A stretch of DNA of 64,000 bases from Lentzea terrae (GTDB taxonomy: Bacteria > Actinomycetota > Actinomycetes > Mycobacteriales > Pseudonocardiaceae), in contig NZ_QFWW01000030.1 of NCBI RefSeq assembly GCF_003265345.1, positions 434,001-498,000 of the forward strand, written 5' to 3'. The notes below the pieces were generated by a model. That model worked only from the letters and a program-made list of their open reading frames with translations. It had not been told where the DNA came from and made no database searches. A program made the translations under genes and the position numbers. Numbering within the stretch: the stretch's first letter is position 1; each line of letters starts with the position of its first letter. This document shows, in pieces, positions 9,682 to 19,981 of this stretch.

Positions 9682-10268
9682 CAGCCACCCGCCGGCGGAG
9701 TCTGGTTACCGGGCGGCGGAGTCTGACCAGCGGGCGGCGTCTGGCCGGCCGGGGGCGTCTCCGGGGACGGCGGTGGCGGCGGCGTCGACTTGGTCGGCGC
9801 GCTCGGCTTGCCGAACTCCTCGATCGAGCCGTCCGGGTTCTGCCGCAGCCGCGCCGGGTTCGACGGCTCCACGAGGCCCATCTCGGTGGCCCGGCGGGCC
9901 AGGTCGGTCGGCGACTCGAGCAGCGCCACCTCGCGGCGCAGCTGTTCCATCCGCAACGTCAGCTTCTCCGCCTCGGCCCGCGCCTCCTGCAGGCGGTACG
10001 TGTCCGCGGCGGCCTGGGTCGAGAAGTACATGATCCCGGCGACGCCCGCGCCCAGCACGAGCATCACCAGCACCACGAACGGGGCCTTCGACACGGCCTT
10101 CTGCTGCGGCACGGCAGCGCCGCCGCGCAGGTTCTGGGCGCGCTGGGCCCGGCGGGCGTAGGCGCGTTCGGCACCCGCGGTCCGGCGCCGAGCCTTGTCC
10201 TGGTCCTCGCGCGGCTTCTTGGAGGGGTCGCGGGGCGACGGCTCGCCGACCCGTGCGGGTGCCGTCAT
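9681..10268 (-). CDS. ftsL: FtsL-like bitopic cell division protein
   Basis: 195 residues. A long charged cytoplasmic N terminus leads to one transmembrane helix (about 64-82, APFVVLVMLVLGAGVAGI), then a short extracytoplasmic coiled coil (about 88-118, rich in Leu, Glu and Arg), and a low-complexity tail of Pro/Thr/Gly repeats (PPAGQT). Size, topology and position between rsmH and ftsI identify the actinobacterial FtsL of the FtsQLB complex. The ATG overlaps the rsmH stop in an ATGA arrangement. The Pro-rich tail is longer than in model FtsL proteins but common in actinomycetes. Confidence 0.9.
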   Translation of the reverse strand: MTAPARVGEPSPRDPSKKPREDQDKARRRTAGAERAYARRAQRAQNLRGGAAVPQQKAVSKAPFVVLVMLVLGAGVAGIMYFSTQAAADTYRLQEARAEAEKLTLRMEQLRREVALLESPTDLARRATEMGLVEPSNPARLRQNPDGSIEEFGKPSAPTKSTPPPPPSPETPPAGQTPPAGQTPPPGNQTPPAGG

Positions 10269-11218
10269 CTCGGTGCTCCGATCCGTTCCGCCGCGCGCAG
10301 CCGCACTGGCGCCGCGCGCGGGTTGTCCTCGATTTCCTGCTCCGACGCGAGCTCCGCGCCCTTCGTGAGCAACTTGATCTCGGGCCCGTGGCCCGGCAGT
10401 TCGACCGGCAGCCCCGGCGGCGTCTTCGACTTCGCCAGCTCCGCGAACGCCTGCTTCACCATCCGGTCCTCAAGGGACTGGTAGGACTCCACGACGATCC
10501 GCCCGCCGATGCCCAGCACGCCGAGCGCGGCGGGCAGGGCCAGCCGCAACGACTCCAGCTCGCCGTTGACCTCGATCCGCAGCGCCTGGAACGTCCGCTT
10601 GGCCGGATGCCCGCCGGTGCGTCGCGACGCCGCGGGGACAACGTTGTACAGCAGCTCGACCAGTCGCCCGGAGTTGGTGAACGGCTCCTTCTCGCGTTCC
10701 TTCAGCACCGCAGACGCGATCTTGCCCGCGAACCGCTCCTCGCCGTACGTGGAGAGGATCCGCGCGAGGTCGCCGTGCGAGTACGTGTTGAGCACGTCCG
10801 CCGCCGTCATGCCGGTGCCCTTGGACATCCGCATGTCGAGCGGCGCGTCCTTCGAGTACGCGAACCCGCGCTCCTCCTCGTCCAGCTGCAACGAGGACAC
10901 GCCGAGGTCCATCAGCACACCGTCCACATGCGAGTAGCCGAGGTCCTCCACGGCTTCGTCGATGTGGTCGTAGGTGACGTTGACGAGCTTGACCCGGTCA
11001 CCGTGGCGCGCGAGCCGCTGGCCGGCCATCTCGATGGCCTGCGGGTCGCGGTCGAGGCCGATCAACGTGAGTTCGGGGTGGGCGCTCAACAACGCGTCGG
11101 AGTGGCCACCCATGCCGAGCGTCGTGTCGACCACGACGGCGGGCTTGCCTTCGAGCGCCGGAGCGAAGAGTTCCAGGACGCGGTCCAGCAGCACCGGAAC
11201 GTGCCGCGGCTGATCCAT
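10265..11218 (-). CDS. rsmH: 16S rRNA m4C1402 methyltransferase RsmH (MraW)
   Basis: 317 residues. It starts HVPVLLDRVLELF, followed by the SAM-binding motif VVDTTLGMGGHS and the family-typical GVLMDLGVSS and RIVVESYQSLEDR. It N4-methylates C1402 of 16S rRNA. ATG 11218 is chosen because GAGGG lies just upstream and because homologues begin HVPVLL. A 167-nt gap separates it from mraZ, and its stop overlaps the ftsL start. Confidence 0.96.
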   Translation of the reverse strand: MDQPRHVPVLLDRVLELFAPALEGKPAVVVDTTLGMGGHSDALLSAHPELTLIGLDRDPQAIEMAGQRLARHGDRVKLVNVTYDHIDEAVEDLGYSHVDGVLMDLGVSSLQLDEEERGFAYSKDAPLDMRMSKGTGMTAADVLNTYSHGDLARILSTYGEERFAGKIASAVLKEREKEPFTNSGRLVELLYNVVPAASRRTGGHPAKRTFQALRIEVNGELESLRLALPAALGVLGIGGRIVVESYQSLEDRMVKQAFAELAKSKTPPGLPVELPGHGPEIKLLTKGAELASEQEIEDNPRAAPVRLRAAERIGAPR

Positions 11219-11385
11219 CGTCCCTCTACTCCCCTGATGCGCGGATCGGGTGACGTCAGGTCCCCGCCCGCCCGTCGAACCTGGCGCCGGGGAAGGTGCG
11301 CCAGGGCCGATAGTCGAGCGGACCGAGGCCTCACGGCACCCGAATCGCGTGTGGAACATCCGGCCTGTTGCTCGGCTGACCGCCA

Positions 11386-11817
11386 TCAGAAGACGCCCGG
11401 TATGACCTCCTCGCGAGCCGTGGCGTAGCCGTCCTCGTGCTCTTCGAGATAGGTCTGCCAGGCGGTCGCGTCCCAGATCTCCATCCTGGTGAACGCGCCG
11501 ACGACCACGCACTCCTTGGTCAGCCCGGCATACCGGCGCAGTTCCGGTGCGATCAGAACGCGGCCCTGACCGTCCGGACGCTGCTCGTCCGTACCTGCGA
11601 ACAGATACCTCTGGTAGGCGCGTACGGCGTCGTTGGTGAACGGCGCCTCGGCGACCTTCCTCGCCATCTGCTCGAACTCAGCCCGGGGAAACACGTACAG
11701 GCAGTGGTCCTGGCCTTTGGTGACCATGAGACCTCCCGCCAGTTCGTCCCGGAACTTCGCAGGCAGTGTCAGCCGACCTTTGTCGTCCAGGCGCGGGTAG
11801 TGAGTGCCGAGGAACAC
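11386..11817 (-). CDS. mraZ: MraZ transcriptional regulator
   Basis: 143 residues from a GTG at 11817 preceded by a strong GGGAGGTGG site. It contains two SpoVT-AbrB-like halves, each with the characteristic D-x-(K/Q)-G-R segment: RLDDKGRLTLPAKFR near the N terminus and RPDGQGRVLI near the middle. MraZ binds TGGGN repeats upstream of its own gene and represses the mra operon. Matching boxes lie upstream here. It is the first gene of the mraZ-rsmH-ftsL-ftsI unit. Confidence 0.96.
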   Translation of the reverse strand: MFLGTHYPRLDDKGRLTLPAKFRDELAGGLMVTKGQDHCLYVFPRAEFEQMARKVAEAPFTNDAVRAYQRYLFAGTDEQRPDGQGRVLIAPELRRYAGLTKECVVVGAFTRMEIWDATAWQTYLEEHEDGYATAREEVIPGVF

Positions 11818-11859
11818 GGCAGCCACCTCCCTTGCCGGGCGACGAGACCGGCAGTGGAG

Positions 11860-11911
11860 CCCCCGTCTGCCCCACCGGCCGCCACAGTACCCCACTTTTC
11901 ACCACAGTCAA
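11860..11911 (-). promoter_or_regulatory. mra promoter embedded in MraZ boxes
   Basis: Read on the minus strand, -35 TTGACT (11911-11906) and -10 TACTGT (11889-11884) are 16 nt apart. Overlapping and downstream are four pentamers with an exact 10-nt period: TGGGG (11894-11890), TGGCG (11884-11880), TGGGG (11874-11870) and GGGGG (11864-11860). This is the known MraZ box layout of TGGGN spaced by 5 nt. Overlap with the -10 supports autorepression by MraZ. Confidence 0.75.
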
Positions 11912-12333
11912 CGCTGAAACAGGTGTTTGCACACCAACCCGTGACCCGTTTGCCCTGGTAGACGAAGTGGGGAGGCGTGGGGGGATGGTGGGGGAGCTGG
12001 TCAGTCACCACCTTGCCGAGTGAGGGTTCAGGCCCGATTCAGCACTCGAACGGCCTAGAAATTTGCGGCAAAACACGGGGTTGGGACGCGGTGGTGGGGG
12101 AAGGTGGAAAGTGGTGGCGCGAACCCGGTGCGGCCCGCAGGTGTAAGCAGTCGGAGGGGACTGTCGGTGCGGCCCGCTACCGTGATGACGAAATGGTCAC
12201 GGTGGTCCTGGCACACCGGCCCCTGCGAACGTCGCATCCGTTCGCAGTTCGGGTAACGGCGCTTAGCCGTGGTTTGACACACTGCGTGAAACGCTCACAC
12301 GTCCGTGTTCCGGACACGGCTGCTGGAGGTTTA
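11912..12333. other. divergent intergenic region between mraZ and moxR
   Basis: About 420 bases between the mra promoter and the moxR start. A TTGACA (12274-12279) could be a -35 element for moxR, but no good -10 was found at the proper distance. No RNA gene or convincing small ORF was seen. The open frame running into moxR from 11977 has unlikely amino-acid content before 12334. Confidence 0.4.
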
Positions 12334-13386
<1,053 letters not shown>

Positions 13387-13388
13387 CC

Positions 13389-14654
13389 ATGCGCACCGCA
13401 CTCTCCGGTCTGACGACGCGCGGAAGATGCTTGCTGGCCGCGGGGTTCGCTGCCGGAGTGTGCGCCGCGGTGTTGAACGAACGCGACCTGCTGCGGGTCG
13501 CGGCCTTCGTGATCGCGCTGCCCCTGTTGGCCGCGTGGCTCGCGACGAGGGCTCGGGTCGGCCTGCACGCCGCCCGGTTCCTCGCGCCGAGCCGCGTGCC
13601 GGTCGGGGCCGCGTCCGAGGTGAAGCTCGACCTGCGCAGCACCGGGCGGTTGCCGACGGGCGGACTGATGCTCGAGGACACCGTCCCGTACGCGCTGGGC
13701 GCGCGGCCGCGGTTCCTGGTGGAGCGGTTGCCGCGCAACGCGCCCACGACGTTGCGCTACCCGCTCAAGCCGGTCATGCGCGGCATCCAGCAGGTCGGCC
13801 CGCTGATGGCGCGGATCACCGACCCGTTCGGCCTCGCGGAGTTCGACCGCGAGCTGGCCGGCCGCTCGCGGCTGGTCGTGGTGCCGCGGGTGGTGCGGCT
13901 GGCGGGTCTGCCCGGCGGTTCCGGCATGGGTGCGGGCGACGACGGCTCGGTGCGGCTGCGGGCCGGGCAGGGCGAGGACGACGCGGTGGTGCGCCCGTAC
14001 CGGCACGGCGACGACCTGCGGAAGGTCCACTGGCGGTCCACGGCCCGGCGCGACGAGTTGATGGTGCGCGTCGAGGAACGTCCGTGGCGCGGCGGCACGA
14101 CGGTGCTGCTGGACCACCGGGTGCATGCGCACCGTGGCAGCGGACCCACGGCTTCACTCGAATGGTCGATCTCGTTCGTGGCGTCGATCTGCCTGCACCT
14201 GCACCACTTCGGCCACCAGGTGCGCCTGGTCGCCGAGGACGGGCGGGTGCTCGCGGGCGGGTCGTCCGACGGCGGGCACAGCGACCACGTGGTGCTCGAC
14301 TCGCTGGCGGCGCTGCAGGGCTCGCACCGGCGAGAGCTCAGCGCGGGGATCGACCCCGGCGCGGGCCAGGAGGTCATCGCGGTGCTCGGCGGGGTGTCGC
14401 CGGCGTCCGTGGAAGAGCTGATCAGGTACCGGCCGCGCGGCATGCGCAGCCTGGCCGTGCTGCTGGACGTGAACGCCTGGGCCGGTGGCACGGACGCCAC
14501 CGCGCCGGATCCCGAGGACGCGCGGCGCTTGCTGACCAGCGCGGGCTGGGGCGTGGCGATCGCGCGGCCGTCGGCGTCGATGCAGCAGGTGTGGCAGGAG
14601 TTGTGCGCCTCGGCCAGTCACCGGGGGCCGTCCATGCGCTCGGAGGTGGGCTGA
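13389..14654 (+). CDS. DUF58 domain-containing membrane protein
   Basis: 421 residues. One or two transmembrane helices lie near the N terminus (about 12-52), followed by an extended beta region and the DUF58 motif VRPYRHGDDLRKVHWRSTAR (about 198-217). The C-terminal part resembles a VWA-like fold. It sits between moxR and the transglutaminase gene with almost no spacing. The molecular role of DUF58 is not established; the operon suggests envelope or secreted-protein maturation with the MoxR ATPase. Confidence 0.9.
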   Translation: MRTALSGLTTRGRCLLAAGFAAGVCAAVLNERDLLRVAAFVIALPLLAAWLATRARVGLHAARFLAPSRVPVGAASEVKLDLRSTGRLPTGGLMLEDTVPYALGARPRFLVERLPRNAPTTLRYPLKPVMRGIQQVGPLMARITDPFGLAEFDRELAGRSRLVVVPRVVRLAGLPGGSGMGAGDDGSVRLRAGQGEDDAVVRPYRHGDDLRKVHWRSTARRDELMVRVEERPWRGGTTVLLDHRVHAHRGSGPTASLEWSISFVASICLHLHHFGHQVRLVAEDGRVLAGGSSDGGHSDHVVLDSLAALQGSHRRELSAGIDPGAGQEVIAVLGGVSPASVEELIRYRPRGMRSLAVLLDVNAWAGGTDATAPDPEDARRLLTSAGWGVAIARPSASMQQVWQELCASASHRGPSMRSEVG

Positions 14655-14655
14655 G

Positions 14656-17130
14656 ATGGGGTCCCGTTCCGCTCCCGCGAAGGCCACCGAGCCCGAGTGG
14701 TTCACCTCGGCCACGCCGTGGATCGCGGCGCTGGCCGTGCTGTGCGCGTCGACCGCGTTGTCGGGCGTCATCGAGGGTGACCTGTGGCTGGTGCGCATCG
14801 GCGTGGTGATCGTCGCGATCACCGTGACCGGCGCGTTCCTGCGGGCCACCAGGCTGACCCCGCCGCTGGTCGCGATCGCCCAGGTCTTCGTGTTGTTGTG
14901 CCTGCTCACGGCGTTGCACACGCGGTCGGGCATCTTCCTGTTCATCCCCGGCCCCGACGCGCTGGGCGAGCTCGGCGACGTGCTCGCGGAGTCCGTCGCG
15001 CAGGTGCAGACCGGGGTGCCGCCGGTGCACGCGACGCCGGCGATCCAGGCGCTCGTGGTGCTGGCGATCGGCCTGGTCGCGGTGCTGGTCGACACGCTGG
15101 CGGTCGCCGCGGCGGCCCCGGCGGCGTCCGGCCTGGTGCTGCTGTGCGTGTTCGCGGTGCCCGCGTCGCTGGCCGACGAGATGCTGCCGTTCTGGACGTT
15201 CGTCCTGGGCGCGGCGGCGTTCGCGATGCTGCTCGCGGTCGACGGTCAACACCGGCACGAGGCGTGGCGCGGCCGGCTCGGCTCCGGGTCGGCGAGCGGG
15301 ACGGGTGGTTCGGCGACGACGGTGGCGTCGATCGCGATGGTGATCGCGCTGATCGTCGGTGCGGGCTTCACGATCGTCGGCACGGTCGGCCGGCTGCCGA
15401 TGGGCGGCAGCGGCGGCGGTGGCAAGGGCGGCATCGGGCTCAGCGAGATGACGTCGTTGCGCGGCATGCTCAACCGCGGCCGCACCGCAGAGGTGTTCTA
15501 CGTGCGCGGCCTGCCGGAGCAGACGTACCTGCGCGCGACCACGCTCGCCAAGTACGTGCCGGACAAGGGCTGGGAGCGCGGCAGCGACCCCGGTGGCCAG
15601 GCCGCGCGCGGCGAGCTGCCCCCGCAGGCCGGCGACCGCGGCGAGGGCAAGACGACCCGGATCGACATCGAGCCGCGCGACTGGCGGAGCTTCTGGCTGC
15701 CGACCTACGGCGCCGTCCGCAGCATCGAGACCCCGGACGACGACTACCGCTTCGACGTGAAGAAGGGCGTGATCTTCAGCCAGCGGGAGCGGGAGCCGGA
15801 GCCGTACACGATCGACACGGTGCTCTCGACGCCCACGAAGCAGTCGCTGCGGCTCGCGTCCGGGCAGCAGAACGCGGTGGACAACGAGTACAAGAAGTAC
15901 GACGGCGTCGAGCAGCAGGTGATCGACCTCGCGAACAAGATCGTCGAGGGCACCACCAACGACTTCGACAAGGCCGCCGCGCTGACGGCGTTCTTCAACG
16001 GCCCGACCACCGAGTTCAAGTACGACCTCAAGACCCAGGGCGACGTCAACAAGGACGCGCTGACCGACTTCGTGACCAAGGGCAAGGTCGGCTACTGCGA
16101 GCAGTTCGCGTCGGCGATGGCCGTGATGGCCCGCGTCGTCGGCCTGCCGTCCCGCGTCGCGATCGGCTTCACCGCCGGTGTTCCGTCGGCCGACAACTCC
16201 TACCGCGTGATCAGCACCGACGACGCGCACGCGTGGGTCGAGATCTTCTTCCCGAACTACGGCTGGATGACCTTCGACCCGACCCCGATCGACGACGGCC
16301 GCGGCGTCGTGCCGCCGTACCTGCGCGAGACCTCGCCCGGTGCCGACGAGCAGGTGCCGACCGAGACGAAGACCGAGACGGTGGCGCCGTCGGCGTCCGG
16401 GTCGGCCCAGCCGTCCGCCTCGCCCGACGGCACGGAGGACAACCAGGGCCAGCAGCAGGCCCCCACGCAGGAGACACCCGCGTGGCTGCTGTGGGCGCTG
16501 GGCATCGTGCTCGTGCTGGCGGCGCTGCTGACGGTGCTGCTCGTGCTCGCGCTGCTCGGCGTGCTCAGCGCCGGCCTGATGGGCCTGACGTGGGCGCGCA
16601 AGCTGCTGATACCCGCCGCGGCCGCGCTGTGGCTGATCGGCGCCGGGCTCGCGGCCGCGTTGATCTCGTGGTGGCTGGCGGTGCCGCTGGTGCTCACCGG
16701 GCTCGTGCTGGCGCCGTTGCTGGTGCGCACGGTGCGCCGGCGCAACCGACTGCACACCGTCGCCGCGCTCGGTCCGGGGGCGGCCACGGCTGCCTGGAGC
16801 GAGCTCATGGCGGAGTCGATCGACCGCGGCGCGCCCGTGCCGCCGGCCGAGACGATCCGGACGGCCGCCCGCCGGTTGGCGCGCGAGCACAACCTGGACG
16901 ACGCGGGCAAGGACGGCCTGCGCGTGGTGATCGGGGCGATCGAGCGCTCCTGGTACAGCGCGAACCCGGCCGCCGACCCGGCGCTGCCCGCTGCCCTGGC
17001 CGCAGTGCGACAGTCGTTGCGACAGAACGCGCCGCTGTCGTTGCGGGCGCGCTTGTTCCCGACGTCGGTGCTCAAGCCGACGCCCGCGCCCGTGGCCGAC
17101 ACACCCGAGCGCGAGCCCGTTCCGGTCTAG
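14656..17130 (+). CDS. TgpA-like membrane transglutaminase (DUF3488 + transglutaminase core)
   Basis: 824 residues. A cluster of N-terminal transmembrane helices (about 15-250) is followed by an extracytoplasmic transglutaminase-like domain. The catalytic triad is visible as Cys481 (GYCEQFASAMAVMAR), His525 (STDDAHAWVEIF) and Asp541 (MTFDPTP). A Ser/Pro/Gln-rich linker, two further helices (about 610-690) and a DUF4129-like cytoplasmic tail (about 700-800) follow. It ends the moxR operon, whose transcript probably stops at the large hairpin at 17135. Confidence 0.93.
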   Translation: MGSRSAPAKATEPEWFTSATPWIAALAVLCASTALSGVIEGDLWLVRIGVVIVAITVTGAFLRATRLTPPLVAIAQVFVLLCLLTALHTRSGIFLFIPGPDALGELGDVLAESVAQVQTGVPPVHATPAIQALVVLAIGLVAVLVDTLAVAAAAPAASGLVLLCVFAVPASLADEMLPFWTFVLGAAAFAMLLAVDGQHRHEAWRGRLGSGSASGTGGSATTVASIAMVIALIVGAGFTIVGTVGRLPMGGSGGGGKGGIGLSEMTSLRGMLNRGRTAEVFYVRGLPEQTYLRATTLAKYVPDKGWERGSDPGGQAARGELPPQAGDRGEGKTTRIDIEPRDWRSFWLPTYGAVRSIETPDDDYRFDVKKGVIFSQREREPEPYTIDTVLSTPTKQSLRLASGQQNAVDNEYKKYDGVEQQVIDLANKIVEGTTNDFDKAAALTAFFNGPTTEFKYDLKTQGDVNKDALTDFVTKGKVGYCEQFASAMAVMARVVGLPSRVAIGFTAGVPSADNSYRVISTDDAHAWVEIFFPNYGWMTFDPTPIDDGRGVVPPYLRETSPGADEQVPTETKTETVAPSASGSAQPSASPDGTEDNQGQQQAPTQETPAWLLWALGIVLVLAALLTVLLVLALLGVLSAGLMGLTWARKLLIPAAAALWLIGAGLAAALISWWLAVPLVLTGLVLAPLLVRTVRRRNRLHTVAALGPGAATAAWSELMAESIDRGAPVPPAETIRTAARRLAREHNLDDAGKDGLRVVIGAIERSWYSANPAADPALPAALAAVRQSLRQNAPLSLRARLFPTSVLKPTPAPVADTPEREPVPV

Positions 17131-17134
17131 TCCC

Positions 17135-17179
17135 AACGCGAAGGGCCCGCTCCCCTGGTGGGGGCGGGCCCTTCGCGTT
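17135..17179. terminator. bidirectional terminator hairpin
   Basis: A perfect 16-bp inverted repeat: the 5' arm AACGCGAAGGGCCCGC (17135-17150) pairs with 17164-17179. The loop can add a 4-bp CCCC/GGGG stem capped by TGGT. It lies between two convergent genes, 5 nt after the transglutaminase stop and 16 nt before the DUF3040 stop. No long T tract is present, as is usual in high-GC actinomycetes. Confidence 0.85.
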
Positions 17180-17195
17180 GAAGTTCTCTCTCGGC

Positions 17196-17594
17196 TTACT
17201 GCTCTTCGTCGAAACGCTTGCGGAAGCGCTCCTCCATCCGTTCGGAGAACGAGCTGCGGCTGCGGGTCGGCTTGCCGTCTTCCTGCGTCCCTTCGGCGAC
17301 CTGGTCACCACGACGCAGCGTCGTCAGGGTGATGAGCACACCGAAGAACATGAGCAAGAAGCCGAAGACGCTCACGACGGGGATCCCGACGATGGCGAGC
17401 TTCGACAGGAAGCTCACACCGGCGACGAGCGCCGCCACACCAACGACGAACAACACGATGCCCTGTACACGGCGCCGTTTGGACGGCCGCCGCAACTTGG
17501 CGCCTCGTACGGTGGATGCGAACTTCGGGTCTTCGGCGTAGAGCGCGCGCTCGATCTGGTCGAGCAGTCGCTGCTCGTGCTCGGAGAGTGGCAT
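17196..17594 (-). CDS. DUF3040 membrane protein
   Basis: 132 residues. The start MPLSEHEQRLLDQIERALY is the hallmark of the actinobacterial DUF3040 family. Two closely spaced transmembrane helices (about 46-90) and a charged C-terminal tail rich in Arg and Glu follow. ATG 17594 is supported by GGAGG 5 nt upstream. The function is unknown; the family is often near cell-division or envelope genes. It is convergent with the moxR operon. Confidence 0.9.
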   Translation of the reverse strand: MPLSEHEQRLLDQIERALYAEDPKFASTVRGAKLRRPSKRRRVQGIVLFVVGVAALVAGVSFLSKLAIVGIPVVSVFGFLLMFFGVLITLTTLRRGDQVAEGTQEDGKPTRSRSSFSERMEERFRKRFDEEQ

Positions 17595-17875
17595 CGTTCC
17601 TCCTCCGGCACAGCGGTCGCGGGCGCCGGGTGTTTTCGGTTTCCGCCGAACCCGGCGGACGACCCACCCTGGGGACGTCACCCCCCAGGATACGATCCGC
17701 GCGGCCCGGCGACTACCCAGTCGGCCTTCTCATACGGTCGGTTCTGTCACCATCATCCTTCTAGGGCAGCGGTGAGGCCGTCGTGAGGCCTCCACGGGCC
17801 CTTGTGGCCATGCGTTCACGCCCAGTTCGACCGCCGGATCCGGCCGGGCAACGCTGCCTTGTTCCGATCGGCGCC

Positions 17876-18382
17876 ATGACCGATCTCATCGTCAACGGCG
17901 ACGCCGAGCAGGGCCTGACCGGCTGGCTCACCGTCGCGGGCGCCCCCGTCGTGCTGCGGTACGACACGGGGCAGGGGTATCCGGGGCCCGGTGATCCCGG
18001 TCCGGCACAGCGCGGTGCCTCCTTCTTCGGCGGCGGCAACGCAGCACTGAGCACTCTGCGACAGAGCGTGACGTTGCCGCGCCGCTCGTCTCAGTTCGTC
18101 CTCTCCGGCTGGCTGGGCGGTTACGCCGCACAGCAGGACGGCGCCCGCCTGTCCGTCGAGTTCCTGGATTCGGGCGGCACCCCGCGCGGCCTCGTCGTCC
18201 TCGGCCCGGTGACCGCCGAGGAACGCTCCGGGCGCACCGGGTTGGTGGAACGCTCCGCGCGCGGCACGGTTCCTCCCGGCAGCCGAACCGCCGTGGTGAC
18301 GCTGCAGCTGACCCGATCCGGCGGCGGCAGCTCGAACGACGGCTACGCGGACAACATCTCGTTCACGGTGGAGGCCCGCTGA
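17876..18382 (+). CDS. small beta-sandwich-like protein coupled to phoD
   Basis: 168 residues from ATG 17876; an upstream in-frame GTG at 17783 is possible and no clear ribosome site decides between them. The start DLIVNGDAEQGLTGWL and end NDGYADNISFTVE are typical of carbohydrate-binding-module-like or discoidin-like jelly-roll domains. No signal peptide is evident from this start. The stop shares a base with the phoD ATG (TGATG), so the two are probably translated together. The family also occurs fused or adjacent to PhoD phosphatases. The ligand is unknown. Confidence 0.65.
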   Translation: MTDLIVNGDAEQGLTGWLTVAGAPVVLRYDTGQGYPGPGDPGPAQRGASFFGGGNAALSTLRQSVTLPRRSSQFVLSGWLGGYAAQQDGARLSVEFLDSGGTPRGLVVLGPVTAEERSGRTGLVERSARGTVPPGSRTAVVTLQLTRSGGGSSNDGYADNISFTVEAR

Positions 18383-19920
18383 TGCTGAACCGACGTGATC
18401 TCCTGCGTGCTGCAGCTTCCGCCGGCGCTTTGGGGACCGTGTGGCCTCTTGCCTCTGGTCTGTCGCCCGCCGAGGCTCATGCGGCCGCGCTCGATCTGGG
18501 TGCTTCCTGGGACGCGGCGCCGTTCTGCCTGGGCGTCGGGTCCGGGGATCCGTTGCCGGACAGCGTGATCCTGTGGACGCGACTGGTGGTGGAACCGCTC
18601 GCGTTCTCGCAGCCACTGCCCGAGGTCGTCGAGGTTTCCTGGACCGTGGCTTTGGACCGCACGATGCGCTCTGTCGTCGCGCGCGGCACCGTCGCGGCAT
18701 CGAACCTGTTGGGACACAGCGTGCACGTGCCGGTTTCCGGCCTGCGTCCCGGCCGCACCTACTACTACCAGTTCCGCGCTCTGGGTAAGCGCTCTCGCGT
18801 CGGCCGCACACGCACGGCCCCCGTCGGTCCCGTTGCGCGCGCACGCTTTGCGACGGCCAACTGCCAGGCGTTCCACGACGGCTTCTACGCGGCCTGGGCG
18901 GGCATCGCTGCCGAGAAACTCGATTTCGTCGTGCACCTCGGCGACTACATCTACGAACACGGCCAAGTCGGCGGCGCACACGTGCGTGATCACGAGGGCG
19001 CGGCCGTGCTGTCCCTCGCGGACTACCGGCGGCGCCATGCGTTGTACAAGGGCGATCCGTCTTTGCGCGCCGCCCACGCCGCGCACCCGTTCTTCCTGAC
19101 CTGGGACGATCACGAGGTGGTCAACGACTACAGCGGTTCCGAGGGCTCCGCGCCGTTCGTGAAGCGCCGTGCCGCTGCCTACCAGGCCTGGTACGAGCAC
19201 CTGCCGATCCGCTCGGGTTCGGCGCTGGAGCCGCAGATCTACCGGCGGCGGCAGTGGGGTTCGCTGCTGGATCTCACGGTTCTCGATCTGCGGCAGTACC
19301 GGTCGGCGCAGAACCTTCCTGACGGCACGATCCTCGGTCCTGTGCAGAAACAGTGGCTGCTGGACGGCATTTCCTCGGCGCGCGAGACCTGGCAGGTGTG
19401 GATCAACTCGATCATGCTGTCTCAGCTCGCCCGGCCCGGTGGTGGCTACTACTTCACCGATCAGTGGGACGGGTTCTTGCGGGAGCGTCGCGAGGTGCTC
19501 GGCCACGTGGCTTCCTCGGGGATGAAGGACCTCGTTGTGCTGACCGGGGACTGGCACTCGGCGTTCGTCGACGACATCCGGCCGGACTTCGACGACCTGT
19601 CGTCGCCGGTGATCGGCACCGAGTTCACGGCGCACTCGATCACGTCCGGCGCCTACTCGCCGGAGTGGAACGCGGTGAACGGGCCGGTGCTGGGCGCCGC
19701 CAACCCGCACCTGAAGTACTTCGAGGGCAACCGGTACGGGTACGACGTGTACGAGGTGACGCCCTCCCGGTTCTCCGCGCACATGCGGGTGATCGGGGAT
19801 CGGCGTGATCCTGCTTCGCCGGTTTCGACGCTGACCACTTTCCACGTGGATCGCGGGACGGCCGGCAGCTACGAGGACCCTGCGACGGTGGGCTCGCCCG
19901 CGCAGTACCGGCGCCCCTGA
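18382..19920 (+). CDS. phoD: PhoD-type alkaline phosphatase/phosphodiesterase
   Basis: 512 residues. A twin-arginine signal (NRRDLLRAAASAGALG) is followed by a fibronectin-like N-terminal PhoD domain (about 45-150) and a metallophosphatase domain with FATANCQAF, HLGDYIYEHG, LTWDDHEVVNDY and VVLTGDWHSAFVDD, which carry the metal ligands. PhoD enzymes are Ca/Fe-dependent and hydrolyse phosphate mono- and diesters outside the cell after Tat export. Transcription probably ends at the hairpin just after the stop. Confidence 0.94.
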   Translation: MLNRRDLLRAAASAGALGTVWPLASGLSPAEAHAAALDLGASWDAAPFCLGVGSGDPLPDSVILWTRLVVEPLAFSQPLPEVVEVSWTVALDRTMRSVVARGTVAASNLLGHSVHVPVSGLRPGRTYYYQFRALGKRSRVGRTRTAPVGPVARARFATANCQAFHDGFYAAWAGIAAEKLDFVVHLGDYIYEHGQVGGAHVRDHEGAAVLSLADYRRRHALYKGDPSLRAAHAAHPFFLTWDDHEVVNDYSGSEGSAPFVKRRAAAYQAWYEHLPIRSGSALEPQIYRRRQWGSLLDLTVLDLRQYRSAQNLPDGTILGPVQKQWLLDGISSARETWQVWINSIMLSQLARPGGGYYFTDQWDGFLRERREVLGHVASSGMKDLVVLTGDWHSAFVDDIRPDFDDLSSPVIGTEFTAHSITSGAYSPEWNAVNGPVLGAANPHLKYFEGNRYGYDVYEVTPSRFSAHMRVIGDRRDPASPVSTLTTFHVDRGTAGSYEDPATVGSPAQYRRP

Positions 19921-19923
19921 AAG

Positions 19924-19969
19924 TGTCAGACCCGCTGACTGTGCTGGATGCTGGTCAGCGGGTCTGACA
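19924..19969. terminator. bidirectional terminator hairpin
   Basis: A perfect 16-bp inverted repeat, TGTCAGACCCGCTGAC (19924-19939) with its complement at 19954-19969 and a 14-nt loop, followed on the plus strand by GGTTTT. It sits in the 61-nt gap between convergent phoD and the subtilase gene. Confidence 0.85.
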
Positions 19970-19981
19970 GGTTTTGCCGGG

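Noticed and set aside
10265..11512. longer rsmH reading frame starting near 11512
   Set aside because: The extra N-terminal 98 residues are Arg/Gly-rich and unlike RsmH; the ATG at 11218 has a ribosome site and the conserved HVPVLL start.
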